Assembly: GCA_022705745.1 (NCBI GenBank)
Contig: JAKJDW010000007.1
Span: 1 to 45,696 of the forward strand
DNA from: Patescibacteria group bacterium
GTDB lineage: Bacteria; Patescibacteriota; Gracilibacteria; Absconditabacterales; Absconditicoccaceae
Direction: 5' to 3'
DNA: 45,696 bases
The translations under genes and the position numbers were made by a program. How positions within the stretch are numbered: the stretch's first letter is position 1; every line of letters starts with the position of its first letter. Under the pieces are notes generated by a model. It saw only the letters and a program-made list of their open reading frames with translations. It was not told the origin of the DNA and searched no databases. Positions 20,076 through 31,029 of the stretch are shown here, one piece after another.

Positions 20076-22058
20076 TTAATTAGGGTTTTTTATAAATTCC
20101 CAAAAATTCTTTCGATTCCAAGCTTTCTCTTTGTCTATATATATGTTTTCTGTCAGACTTAAATTTTTGTAAATTTCTTCTCTTCGGTTGTACTCGTACA
20201 TATTCAATTTTTCCATATCTAGTTTATTTAACATGGATTCTTTAAAATTTAATTTAAGATATTGTCTTCATAAAACAACAATTGGCATATCAGTAGAATG
20301 GATATTGTTTATTTCTTCAATAATTTTTGACTTATTCTTTGACTCATTATATTGTTTTAGTAATGAAACCAGTCTTGCATTGCTGTATTGAGATGGATTG
20401 TTTTTTGGGTTTTCTACGGAAAATAATTTAGACATATCTGTAGTAAGTCACATGTCTATTATATTCAAAAATACATCATATTCTCCAGCAGTCAAAATTC
20501 ATTCTAATTCATTTATGTCTGATGATTTTTTGTATGTAAATCTATCCTCGATATCCATTTCTTTGAATATTTGTTTGAGTTTTGCGATAATGTAATTTGA
20601 TATATTGTTGTCAAAATATAAGATTTTCAAGTCTTCTTTCATTCAAACTCAGTTGTTTGTGTTGTCGTTGTGTAAATTGTAAAGATTAACGCTTCCGACT
20701 TGCTCTTTTTTATCTTTGTTAAATCCAAAAATGGTGTAAGAATTTAATCCAGGATTTAAATTTTTGTTTTTTGGTGTTATCCCATAGTTTGCAGACTGAT
20801 TTTTTTTACTGTATGTGTTTGGATAATATAAGTCTCAACTATTGTGCTGTATGGCTATTTTGTCGTAGCTGTTTTCAAACTTTAAATTTAGCATAAAATT
20901 TTGTTTACTATCTTCTGTATAAAAAGCGTAAGCTTTTTCTTTATTAGAAAATTTTAGATTTCCTGTAAATTCACTAATTCAACTTTCTATAAGTTCTTGT
21001 TTCCCCAAGCCTCATTTTATGTTTATACGGTTTAAAAACTCCGATATGTTTGCTCATGTAGATGTATATTTTACAAAAATATCTCTATCATACTTTTTCA
21101 TATATTCATCTTTTTCTGAATCAAAAAACTTGTTTTCAATTAGTCATCATAGGGCTCTTCTCAATCTTACTGTCATTTTTTCTGATTTGGTGTTGAAAAA
21201 CAATGTGACCAATCTATTGCTCTCAAGGTTTATGGTTTGGTATCATTTTAGATTTTCATCACCAATATATGCATCTATGATAGATCAATTCAATTGATTT
21301 ATATCTTCCTTGAAATTATCAAAGGAAATTGTGTTTTTGATTTGGTAAAATCATAAATTTGTGTCTTTGCAATCAGATAAATCAAATATTAAACTGTATT
21401 GATCAGTGGATTGAGATTTTATTTTTGCACAGTTGTTGTAAACTGGTTCTATTGCAAAACTTTGTTGATACATGTCTATGTTTGGTGCCAAAAGAGCATG
21501 TTGTGGTAAAATGTAATTTGTGAAAAATAAAGAATTGTCTTCCGAACTATTTTCAAATACTACTTTTACTTTATCTCATTCCATTTCTACATAAATATTG
21601 GAATATTTTTCTAAATATGATAAGTTAAAAGAGTTTTTTTTAATTATTTCATTGTATGTAAAATAAAGGTCTTCTATTGATAAAGGAACTCAATTTGACC
21701 AAATACTCCCAGTAGTTAAACTAACATGATAAGTTTTGTAATCTCTTGTGGTGACTTCACAAAGTTTGTTTTTGTATTCTGGTTTCCCATTTTGATCAAT
21801 TGTAAAATCCAGACATTTGTCAAACATAAGTCATTGATAGAATTTACTTTGCCGGTCATTACTCAGGTATGGTAAAAATGATGTTGTGGAAAAAATTCAT
21901 TCAATAAAAGTACCACCCTTACTTACCACTTGTTTGGAAGAAGCTCGCAGATATTGGTATATCACATATAAGCTGGTTAATATCCGCAATATTAGGGCTA
22001 CAAAAAAAGTGTACCTTAAGTATCTTTTTAAAGTATTTTTTTCTCTAAAGGAAATCAT
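20076..22058 (-). CDS. Family 5 extracellular solute-binding protein (oligopeptide-type ABC transporter)
   Basis: This 660-residue protein has an N-terminal hydrophobic anchor (YTFFVALILRILTSLYVI, about residues 16-33). The body is like SBP_bac_5: GGTFIEGIFSTTSFLPYLS, the highly typical WSNGVPLSIEDLYFTYNEI near 125, and later segments such as MTVRLRRALGGLIENKFF. It carries no ABC permease or ATPase neighbours here. The gene starts one base past the secG stop, so the two are translationally linked. Membrane tethering and linkage to secretion suggest a surface-exposed binding lipoprotein-like role. Ligand specificity cannot be told; peptide binding is the family default. Confidence 0.82.
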
Positions 22059-22059
22059 T

Positions 22060-22284
22060 TTATTTTACATAGGGTAAAATTAAAGAAATTATAACAAATA
22101 TTATACTTGTTATCAGTGCTATTTTTTTAAGTTTTCATTCTAATGATTTTTTGCTTCCGTATTCACTTCAAGCTCAAATCCCTCCAAGTGCGGATCCTAA
22201 ACCTCCCTTTGGGGACATAAGTAAGACGGCTCAAATAAAAATAGCTCAACTAAGCACCAACAATATGGTTAATAGAGTTTTCAT
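22060..22284 (-). CDS. secG: Preprotein translocase subunit SecG
   Basis: SecG is the small accessory subunit of the SecYEG protein-conducting channel. The 74-residue protein has two membrane helices. Between them is the cytoplasmic loop LLMSPKGGLGSALGG, the characteristic SecG signature (LLQ..KG.GLG..FGG-like), and GSEYGSKKSLEGKLKK. It is too short and too TGA-rich to appear as an open frame under the standard code. It forms an operon with the solute-binding protein gene one base downstream. Confidence 0.92.
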
Positions 22285-22584
22285 AACATAAAGATAAGAC
22301 AAAATAAAGTATTATATTTTTTAACTATTAGCCAAAAGATTTCAATACTATTTTAAATCCGATCTTATTGTGTTTTTTGAAGTTTTAAATAGATTTTACA
22401 AAGCAATTTGTTATTTATAAATTCTTTCGCTTGATAAAATGTTTAAATGATGATATTTGTTTATAGTATTTACTGATAGTAGTGCTTTTTGAATTATAAT
22501 TAATAAGATAAGTTTTGTACTTGAAAACAGATAGAAAATATGTAAAAGACAAAGAGTGGGTAATGATGTTTTTGATAACTAAGT
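22285..22584. other. 300-bp AT-rich interval, no gene seen
   Basis: Upstream of secG on one strand and of tRNA-Cys on the other, this stretch presumably holds divergent promoters. No clear consensus pair or ORF was found. Confidence 0.5.
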
Positions 22585-22661
22585 GGCACCCTGCTAGAGT
22601 GGTCTAATAGACGGGTCTGCAAAACCTTGGTTCACCGGTTCGAATCCGGTGGGTGCCTCCA
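22585..22661 (+). tRNA. tRNA-Cys (GCA), CCA encoded
   Basis: Acceptor arms ggcaccc (22585-22591) and gggtgcc (22651-22657) pair fully. The anticodon loop ctgcaaa carries GCA, read as Cys. The T-arm is accggttcgaatccggt. The discriminator is T, the identity base expected for tRNA-Cys, and CCA is encoded at 22659-22661. Confidence 0.95.
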
Positions 22662-22711
22662 TTGTTGTTCTAATAAGAATCAAGAGAAATTACTCAGTTC
22701 CGTCACTATCA

Positions 22712-22741
22712 AAAAAAGTCTCCAATCAAGGAGCTTTTTTT
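22712..22741. terminator. Terminator between tRNA-Cys and the S8 protease gene
   Basis: Stem ctcc/aatcaa/ggag is extended by a-run and t-run pairing (aaaaaaagtctcc..ggagcttttttt). It serves both converging transcription units. Confidence 0.75.
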
Positions 22742-22762
22742 GTTTTGTTAAATTATATGGTG

Positions 22763-25633
22763 TTATTTTGCTCTCATCAACATCAACATTACTCGACCTC
22801 TAAGTTCTTGGGCTTTGGGATTCTCTATTTTTGTCATAATTCAATCTTTTTTTAGTGCTTCCAAGTGCTTTTCGTAATATATATTATCGTTATTATATTT
22901 AGCTCATCGTAAAGCTCTGGATAATACTGTTCCAAATTCTGCTCTGCTCACTATTCCATTTGGATTGAACTCTTTGATTCAAACTCCCATTAAGCCCAAT
23001 TGACAAGCCTTTGTTACTCCGTTGTCATAATCTTTATTTAAGTCACTAGATATATCTGAAAATTCACATTTTTTATCAAGGTCTGGTTTTTGTAAGTTAA
23101 GGCTTAATACATAATTGGCTACCATTTTAGCCATTGCTATTCTAGTTAAATTACCGTGTAAATCTGCTTTATCTATGGTTGGCATAGTGGTTATCTGATT
23201 CATATAAGCAAAAATATATGCTTTTTGTAGTTCAATAGAAAAGTCTGTGTTTAAAAGTGATTTTACTGGACTACTATTTTTATTTTCTTCTATAAATTTT
23301 TTTATTTGAGATTCTATACTTTCTTCTTCTAGTTTATTCGCTAACAGGTCTAGTTGTTGGTTCCCAGATTCAACTATTCCAGTATTAATTGGAGGAGTGG
23401 GCAAAGTTCATCAAGCACCTCAACCTCATCACCCTCATCACCCTCATCCACCTCCTCATGAAGAAGGTTTTGACCTAGTAGTGATTTGAAATGTGGCACT
23501 TCCACTTCATACTGTCAGAGTAGATTCAAGTGTAGTAGAATAATTGGGACTTGAATTTAGTCTGATGGATAAGTTATCTCCATTTTCTACTCCAGTACTC
23601 AATCATGAAACTAAAATATCATTTTTTATCAATTCTCACGCAGTTATACTAGCGGTAAAAACATGTGATGTTTCCAATCATGATATAATAATTATGTTGG
23701 ATGTATAAAGTTTATTTAGTTCAGCATTTGTAATTCCTGTAAATGAAAACGGTTCTGGGTCGGATTTTTTATTTCTTGTAGTGATAGTAAAAGTAGCTTG
23801 ATTTGTTCAATAGCTTAAAGTCATACTATTGGAAACATTAAATTCATTTGGACTAGTCAGTCTAAGTTGAATAGTATCTCAAGAATTAATTGTTCCGCTT
23901 GCTGTTTCCCATCATGATGAATTAATTGCATATTCTCCAGTATCAATAGAAATTGTTATTTCACCAGTAGCAAAAAGGGTAACTATATTAGAAGTATAGA
24001 GAGTGTTTGGTTCTGCATTTAGTATAGAATTAAAACCTATAAAAAATCGTCATGTTTCACTATATTCTCAAGTATTGTTTTTTAGATCAAAAGCTTTAAC
24101 TCTCCAGTAATAAGTATTTTGTTCTAAATTAGATATTGTAATCCCAGTAGTATCCAAACTTGTTCAAGTGATTATATTTTGGAAATCAATTCATGTAGAT
24201 AATTCAAAATAGTATCAACTTAGTCATACACCTTTATCGGTAGCTTCTGACCAAAGAAATTGCATATCAGTTCAAAAAATAATTTCTCCACTTAAAGGGA
24301 ATATCAGTGTAGGAGCAGTAGGTCAAAAATTATCGAGAGCATAGAGTGTTTGGTATACATTAATTCTTGTTCCCGCAACAGTCTTTCAGCTAAGATTGTC
24401 CAAAAAGTCTCAACTATTTATAATTATATTTTTTATTTCTTGATAAGACAGATCTGGTCTAAAACTTCGTGCTAATGATGCTAATCCAACTACATGAGGT
24501 GTCGCCATAGAAGTTCAGCTGTCATATCAATATGCGTCATTACCTATAGTACTCAATATATTTGAACCAGGAGCTCAAACATCTACCGAAATTGCACCAT
24601 AATTTGAATACGAAGCCAACTCCTCACCACTATTGGTAGCTGCTACACAAATAATATTATCTAAATCGTAACTACAAGGATATGTGGTTGAATTTGAATT
24701 CCCATCATTATTGCGTCCATTATTTCAAGCTGCTGCAATAAATAATCATGAAAATCCTTTAATAGCATCAAGAATTCCATAATCATTATAACCAGTTTTG
24801 TAATATCGGAATCAAAAACTAGCATTGATAATAGTAGCTCAATTTTGCTGAGCAAAATCTATTCATTTAATGATAGTGGTGTCATATAACTCTATTCCAG
24901 ATCATGCTCTAATTGCCATAAGTGAAGCATTAGGACTAACTCAAACAATTCAAGTATTATTATTCATAATAGCTCATATCGTGCCAGCTACATGGGTTCC
25001 ATGTGTATCTCCTGTTTTGGGAGCTGGGTCTCTATCATTCTCTATATAATCATATCAATGTATACAATCTCATAAAGCAGTTCATTCTCCACTAATACAT
25101 GCGCTACCATCTCGCATATTACCACTAAGATCAGGATGATTATAAGAAATTCCATTATCAATAATAGCAATTATGGTTCATGTTCAATCAGATCATCAGC
25201 TAAATATATTCATACCAGACAACCATGATATTGCAGACAATCATCGTAATTTTGTAAAATCAGGATCATTTGGAGTAGAATAAGTATGATAGATATAGTT
25301 GGGTTGTGCATATTCTACATTTGGATCCTTATTGAGATTATCCACCATTTGTTCTACTGTTTCTTCTCATTGGATTTTCATAACTGCAATATTATAATTT
25401 TCAATATTATCTGTAATTTCCATATTTTTATTTTGAGCGAAAATTTTAATAATATTTTGTCATCTTTTGGTGGAAATATCAGCTTGAGAAGTTTTGTATT
25501 TTACAAGGACTTCTCCTGGGACATATTTGGGTGATACGGTATGTTGTGTGTTTTGTGCTATTACAGTAGAAAAAAATATCAGTATCAAAACAGGAATAAC
25601 TAGAAAAGATTTTAGGAAAATGTTTTTTTTCAT
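22763..25633 (-). CDS. Secreted subtilisin-like serine protease with C-terminal SLH-like module
   Basis: This 956-residue protein has a signal peptide (MKKNIFLKSFLVIPVLILIF). A propeptide-like segment follows (YVPGEVLVKYK). The S8 catalytic domain has Asp in IIAIIDNGI (about 158), His in HGTHVAGTI (about 214) and Ser in SGTSMATPHV (about 373). Beta-rich repeats come next: one fibronectin-like (YYFELSTG, TYYWRVKAFD) and others with LYTSNIV/LYTSNII. A linker of 14 consecutive Gly codons (about 727-740) leads to the C-terminal module from about 825 (LTRIAMAKMVANYVL, NGVTKACQLGLMGVG, FNPNGIVSRAEFGTVLSRAL). That module is shared with the surface protein at 33722-35761 and resembles an SLH wall-anchoring domain. 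Confidence 0.93.
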
Positions 25634-25870
25634 TAAATTTAGTATAGTGGATAAATAAATGTATTATATACATAAACTTGTAATAAATTCAATATGATTG
25701 AAATACAAAATTTACATTGAATAATAACACTACCTTTTTATAGAAAGTATTTACATTAGATCTATACAAAATTTCCATTGGGGGAACTTATAAGTTCTGG
25801 TTTAAATAAAAGTTTTTATGAATTTTCATTATTACTTAATTACTTATTCGGATGTGAATAAAATATTTCT

Positions 25871-27202
25871 CTATTTTTTATTTTTTTCTTCATTTTTTTC
25901 TTTGAAACGAATAACTATCGGTGTTCATACAAAACCAAAGTTTTTTCTAATTGAGTTTTCTATCCATTTTTTCAAAGCAAAATTAGCTCTTTCCTTTTTG
26001 TTCACAAAAACAACAAATGTTGGAGCATTAATATCTACCTGCGTAATATAGTAAATTTTACAAATTTTATTTTTTGGAAACCTTGGTGGTCTTTGCAACA
26101 ATTCTGCGTTTATAACCCTATTTAATTCATTTGTATCAATTCTTTTTTCAGCCTCTTTTTTAATTTTTGAGACCATACTTATCATTTCTCTGACTCCTGT
26201 ACCATCAGTAGAAATAATAGGAGCTATCGGTATATATTTAGCAAAATCCAATGTTGCTTGAACCTGCTTTTTAATCATTTTTTGTTGGACAGTATCCAAA
26301 AGATCCATCTTATTGATCGCAAATATAAGCGGTAAAGCTAAATCGTTGATCTCAGAAAGCAATGTCATATCCCTATGAGTAAGTCATTGTTCGGCATCCA
26401 GCATAAAAATCACAGCAGGTCTAACATATTTCAACATTCATTTGATTTTATCGTATGCAATTTTTTCTATACCATGTATACTTCATTTTCTTCTAATTCC
26501 AGCAGTATCATAAATTTTATATTTTTTTCCTCACATAGTAAATTCTCCAGTAATATAGTCACGAGTAGTCCCCAAATAATCCTCCACTTTGGCAAGCTCA
26601 GTTCAAACTAAAGTATTCAAAAGTGTAGATTTCCCAACATTAGGCTTTCAAATAATAGCTATTCATATAGGATTGTCTATTTTGACATTGTCCGTTCTTC
26701 ATTCTTTATCTTTGAAATAATCTATTATAAAGTCCTCTATTTCAGTTATATTCAAATTATTTTTTGCACTAATTCATATAATTTTTTCTACTCACAAATC
26801 ATAATAATCCGCGATACCCAAACTTAATTCATTTGGTTTGTAATTGATATCTAGCTTGTTTATGAGCAATACCGTCTGTTTTCTCCTATTGGAATCAAGA
26901 ATATATTGATATATTTTTTGCTCTTTTGCTGTAACACCAACTGAATCATCTATCACAAAAAGGATTAAATCTGATTCATCTATAATTTTTTTGATATAAG
27001 ATCGCTCCTCCTCAAATTCAATTAATCAAGGACTATCTGCAAACCTAACATCTCAAATACTATCTACATGAATATCATGAAAAATAATATCTGTAGTAGT
27101 ACCAGGAATATCAGTTACTATAGCTCTAAATTGTCCTATCAATCTATTAAAAATAGTAGATTTTCAAACATTCGTAGCTCAAACAAGTCATATTTGAAAC
27201 AT
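25871..27202 (-). CDS. der: Ribosome biogenesis GTPase Der (EngA)
   Basis: Der is a double-GTPase needed for 50S subunit assembly. The 443-residue product has a first G domain with GATNVGKST (residues 8-16), DIPGTTTD, DSPGLI and NKLD. The second has GKPNVGKST (near 184), DYLGTTRDYI, YDTAGIRRKG and NKMDLLD. The C-terminal KH-like domain carries RPPRFPKNKICKIYYITQ. In the first domain the common RPNVGKS is ATNVGKS and DTPG is DSPG; both are mild variants. The product ends in a Lys/Glu-rich tail. Both domains contain TGA-encoded glycines within the P-loops. Confidence 0.96.
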
Positions 27203-27746
27203 AGTGGAAGTAGTAAGTTAATAAAGTTAAAAAACCTGCCTGTAGTATTGCGATTATAAAGTTTTTAATTAGAATTCCTCCCTTGTAAAGCGAAGAAGCT
27301 GAGTCGAACCCCGATTTGTCGAGACAAAGGGAAGATTTTTTTAATAAGGTTCGTTTCTTAATATTATAAAGTCAATCAGAATAATTAACTTTCCAAAAAT
27401 CGTATAAAACCAATTTACTAGAATGAACTATACTTTTTTAGTATGTAAAGTAAATGCAAAATAATGTAAGAAATGATTTTATTTTTTCATAAAACAAAAA
27501 TCTGTGTTTTAGCACAGATTTTTATTTGAACAAATTATTATTTATTAAGGCAGCCCCGCAATTCTGCGGGGCTACAACATTATTGTGTTGTTTTATCATT
27601 TTAACATTTTATCATTTTAACATTCACCCGCTAAGCGGGGCAAGCATTTAATGTTCTAACAAAAAAAATCAAAGACATAAAACTTAGCATTGAAAAAAGT
27701 TTCCACAAAATTAGAGTCACAGTACTATTTTAAAATCAAAAAAAAT
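27203..27746. other. 544-bp intergenic interval with hairpins and repeats
   Basis: It lies between divergently transcribed der and ftsW and holds no credible ORF. It contains the hairpin aaaaatctgtg/cacagattttt (27496-27523), the GC palindrome agccccgca/tgcggggct (27552-27573), and a doubled tttatcattttaacat run (about 27590-27624). The last is the complement of the gataaaat family seen at 40909-41003. Confidence 0.7.
27496..27523. terminator. Terminator-like hairpin upstream of ftsW
   Basis: The symmetric stem aaaaatctgtg/ttttag/cacagattttt with A and T runs on both sides is shaped like an intrinsic terminator. No adjacent gene clearly ends here, so a short unrecognised transcript may end at this point. 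Confidence 0.55.
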
Positions 27747-28868
27747 ATGCCGATATTAGTTGTTTGAATTTTGCTCATGATATACTGAATCTTAGCAGTT
27801 TTTAGTGTGAGCATACATAAATCTTTTACTTTGACATTAGCTTTGGGAGGAGATCCTACAAATTATTTTTATTTTGTAAGACATTTAAAGAGCATTATTA
27901 TAGCCATAGTAACCGCTCTGATTGTTTACAGGATACCAATAAGCTTTTTTCAAAAACAAAAAAATATCATAATAATTACAATTATAGTGTTTGTATTACA
28001 AATATTAGTTTTTGTGCCATGAATATGAATTGAAATAAATTGAGCAAGATGATGGTTGGATATACCGTTTTTGCCGAGTATTCAGCCTTCAGAATTTTTT
28101 AAATTATGATATGTTTTATTTATTGCCTGATGGTTGATTAGGAAAAAAAAATCTATTGATAATGATAATCAACTAACATTATCGTTTATTGTGATAAATA
28201 TATTTTCATTATTAATATTTATTTTTATACCAGATTTTGGAAGTGCTTTGGTGATGGGACTAACTGGACTAATAATGGCTTTTTATACATGAATGGGCCG
28301 AAAAAAAGTAATTGGAATTCTTGTAATATGAGTAAGTGGTGCTATTATTTTTGGGACGATAGCATCTAGATTTAGCACTAGATTTGCTTATTTACAAAAA
28401 AGAATGAGCTATTTTATTAGTGCACCAAATGATGAGGATAGCAAATGAGTAGGATGGCAAAATGAACAAGCTTTGGCAGCGATATGATGATGAGGGTTTG
28501 CGTGAAAGTGATATTGAAAATGATTACAGAAATTTGGCTATCTTCCAGAAGCACAATCAGACTTTGTGTTTGCAGCATTTAGCGAAGAAGTATGATTTTT
28601 GGGAGCTATAGCCCTTTTATGATTATACTTTTACCTGATGTATTATGTGATCACAAAATTGGTATATGTAAAAGATGAGTACAGTAAAATGATAGCTATC
28701 GGACTTTTGTCATTGATTATAATACAGGCATTTATAAATATTGGGGTAAATCTGAAAATATTACCGAATACATGACTGACATTACCATTTATTAGTCACG
28801 GTGGAACCGCTATAATGACCAATATTATATCCTTGATGATCTTATATAAAATAATAAAAAATAGATAG
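27747..28868 (+). CDS. ftsW: FtsW/RodA/SpoVE-family peptidoglycan glycosyltransferase
   Basis: SEDS-family membrane enzymes polymerise lipid II into glycan strands; FtsW works at the septum. The 373-residue protein has about ten hydrophobic segments. Family motifs include GARGWLDIPF near 100, IQPSEFFKLG, FIPDFGSALVM, the loop GYGKGLQKFGYLPEAQSDF, FAAFSEEVGFLGA, and the closing LPFISHGGTAI. FtsW rather than RodA is favoured by the LPEAQSDFVFAAFSEE segment, but the assignment is not absolute. The start at 27747 was preferred because it supplies the first transmembrane helix. The tagtc/gacta inverted repeat follows immediately. Confidence 0.92.
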
Positions 28869-29005
28869 TCGCTGTTAGTCGATAGTCAATAGTCTATAGT
28901 CGCTAGTCATTAGACATTAGTCATTGGCTAAGGACTAGTGACTGTAGACTAGCGACTGTAGACTAGCGACTAATGACTATCGACTAGTGACAACTAGCGA
29001 CTATC
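28864..29005. repeat. Tagtc/gacta long inverted repeat
   Basis: The left half is rich in tagtc and the right half in its complement gacta. Arms gatagtcgct (28864-28873) and agcgactatc near 29004 pair, and tagtcgctagtc pairs with gactagcgacta further in. Within the right half the 14-bp unit actgtagactagcg is tandemly doubled (28941-28968). It lies directly after the ftsW stop and could stop transcription, but its low-complexity repeat structure exceeds a normal terminator. Confidence 0.85.
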
Positions 29006-29031
29006 AACTTTACCTTCTTAAAATACAATTC

Positions 29032-29904
29032 ATGAAAATAGTTATAGACAATCACAACATACTAAGTATACAGTATCCAGAAATAAATGAAACAAAAGAA
29101 TATTGCTATAATTTAGATTGATTTGAATTTTGTGATTTCAATAAATGAATAATCGTTTACCACAAAAAACAATTCAAAATCATCCATTTGAGAGATTTGT
29201 GAGATAAAATGTGAGTTTTTATGGTATGACAAAAAGATGAAGAATTGGAAAATATTGAATTAAATCTAGAAAGTGTTGAACATGCTCTAAAATTATTTAG
29301 TTGATTTGATGAAGACACCGGACATAAATACTATTTTTTGGCAAAATACAGTGAAAATAAAGTAGATATACTAAATGACAATCTAAAAAAATTATGATCT
29401 AAAGTTGTTGTAGATAAGACAGAAAAATGATTTTGTATCGAAAATAAAGACACAAATGAAGATGAAGTAATATATGATCCAATAAATTTTTTGTTTGGAT
29501 TACGGTTAGTTTATGGTGACTTAAATATCAAAAACAATGACTTAAAATCTATAAAAATACAAATACCATTGTTCTCATGATTTCAAGAAAACGAAGAACT
29601 TATAGATGAATGCATAAACAGCCTAACAGACAATAGTATTTTTTTCAAAAAAAATATTCAAAAGGTTAAAGATGGAATAGTTTATCAACTAACTAGTTCG
29701 GATTTTGAATTACTAGAAATATTTGCAAAATTATATCAAAGTATTGAAAAATGACTAAAAATAAGTAAAGTAGACGAGCTTGAAACAGTAAAACTACAAC
29801 TCATCGAGTTCATAAAAACAAACGATAAAATTCCAAGCAACTGAAAAGAAGAAGTATTAAAAGAGTTGGAAAATTGAATAATCAAAATCCTAGTAAACAA
29901 ATAA
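29032..29904 (+). CDS. Unassigned 290-residue protein with a faint LAGLIDADG-like motif
   Basis: I do not recognise a family with confidence. The protein is soluble, Asn/Lys/Glu-rich, without signal or membrane segments. Seen parts: YNLDGFEFCDFNKG, YHKKQFKIIHLRDLG, SGFDEDTGHKYYFLAKYS, and in the middle (about residue 152) NFLFGLRLVYGDLNI, followed by SIKIQIPLFSG. That last layout loosely resembles a LAGLIDADG helix and following beta strand, as in homing endonuclease-derived domains; acidic residues are partly retained. This is a weak analogy only. It follows ftsW after a 163-bp repeat, with no clear functional link. Confidence 0.7.
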
Positions 29905-29974
29905 GTTTATAAAGTTACAAGTTAAAAGTTTATAAAGTTCTCAATTAGAATCCCTCCCTTGGGGGAGGATGCTT

Positions 29975-30002
29975 TCCCGCACCGTAGTCTTACGGTGCGG
30001 GA
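29975..30002. repeat. GC hairpin with gtagtcttac core
   Basis: Perfect arms tcccgcaccgtag and ttacggtgcggga belong to the same family as 16478-16512, with a changed outer stem. Confidence 0.75.
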
Positions 30003-30021
30003 TAGGTGGGGGTTTTGCTCC

Positions 30022-30120
30022 AACTACCCCCAACTACCTCGCACTACTGCGGGGCGCAGCACTAGAACAACTTCCCCCTCCCGATGTATCGGGACTCCGC
30101 TTCGCTTCGCAAGGGAAGAA
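30022..30120. repeat. Dispersed GC-rich repeat, copy A
   Basis: The block includes aactacccccaactacc, ggggcgcagcactagaaca, ctcccgatgtatcgggac and gcttcgcttcgcaagggaag. It matches 45483-45590 over most of its length. It lies in the gene-free stretch 29905-30209. Confidence 0.85.
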
Positions 30121-30209
30121 TGTCTTCAGTCTTAAAGTTTGTAAAATATATGTTACTTAACTTACAAACTTTACAAACTTTACAAACTTGATGAACTCAT
30201 TTACTAAGT

Positions 30210-30280
30210 AGGGGCATGGTGTAATGGTAACACAACGGTCTTCGGAACCGTCACTGTGGGTTCGATTCCCCCTGTCCCTG
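30210..30280 (+). tRNA. tRNA-Arg (UCG)
   Basis: Acceptor arms aggggca (30210-30216) and tgtccct (30273-30279) pair with one G-T. The D-arm is in tggtgtaatggtaacac. The anticodon stem acggt/accgt encloses loop cttcgga with anticodon TCG, reading CGA (Arg). The T-loop is ttcgatt. One T-stem pair (T-C) appears mismatched. The discriminator is G and CCA is not encoded. Confidence 0.9.
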
Positions 30281-30308
30281 ATTTGAAAAACTAAAAACAT
30301 CAAAATAG

Positions 30309-30337
30309 AAAAATCCCTGATTAAAGTAGGGATTTTT
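30309..30337. terminator. Shared terminator between tRNA-Arg and the RNHCP gene
   Basis: Stem aaaaatccct/agggattttt is followed by t. It overlaps the last codons of the minus-strand RNHCP gene, whose stop is at 30321-30323. Confidence 0.8.
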
Positions 30338-30632
30338 TATATAAGCTTATAAATTTATCCAAATTTTCTACTTCATCATCTTTAGCTCTTTTGTTTCGGT
30401 GTTGTTTGTGGCATTTTTCACATTCAAACAAAATTTTCATATTTCAATTGGCTATAAAATACTCTCTAGGATACATTTTCCCATGACAGGTAGTATTTCT
30501 ATCTCAAGGAATATCTCAATCTACATGCAAAGAAACAAAACAATATGGACAGTGATTTCTGCATGTTTTGGAAGCTAAAGGAATTTCTTTTTTGCAATTT
30601 ATACAAATAAAACTTTCGTTTATTTTTTTCAT
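30321..30632 (-). CDS. RNHCP-domain zinc-binding protein
   Basis: This 103-residue protein matches the RNHCP family, named for its RNHCPYC motif. Cysteine pairs lie in FICINCKK and CRNHCPYC, then HVDGDIPGDRNTTCHGKMYP and ECEKCHKQHRNKRAKDDE. The Cys spacing suggests two zinc sites. The family function is not established. It is a single gene converging on tRNA-Arg and shares a terminator with it. It has three TGA glycines. Confidence 0.92.
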
Positions 30633-31029
30633 ATCTAATTTGGGGATAAATGTTGTATTCCAAAGCCTTGTTTATACAAGGAATATATTTTTAGTCATTT
30701 TAGCAATGATATAATATTATAGTGCTTGTTCATTCACAGTTTGGTCGTATTAAACTGATTAACTATATTATACCGATTTAAGAATTTTTTGAAAGATATT
30801 TTTTTTGGAAATAAAATTATGATGAGAGTTGTTGAAATTGTGAGATGAATATTTTTTGGTTTTATGAAAAGAGCTTAGTTTCTCAGAATAATATAAATAT
30901 GAAATAATGGAAGATGCTTTGAGCTTTGAAGTAGTAGAAAATAACTTTTTGAATAAAAAAACTATAGAACTTTTGCACCGGATGGTTTATTGGCGATATG
31001 CTTCTTTGGGGTTTGTGTGCTTTGACTTC
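30633..31029. other. 397-bp AT-rich interval
   Basis: No convincing gene is seen. A TGA-free plus-strand frame at 30907-31059 would encode 49 residues (start MEDALSFEVVENN). It has no ribosome binding site and overlaps the end of def on the other strand, so it is not called. Confidence 0.5.
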
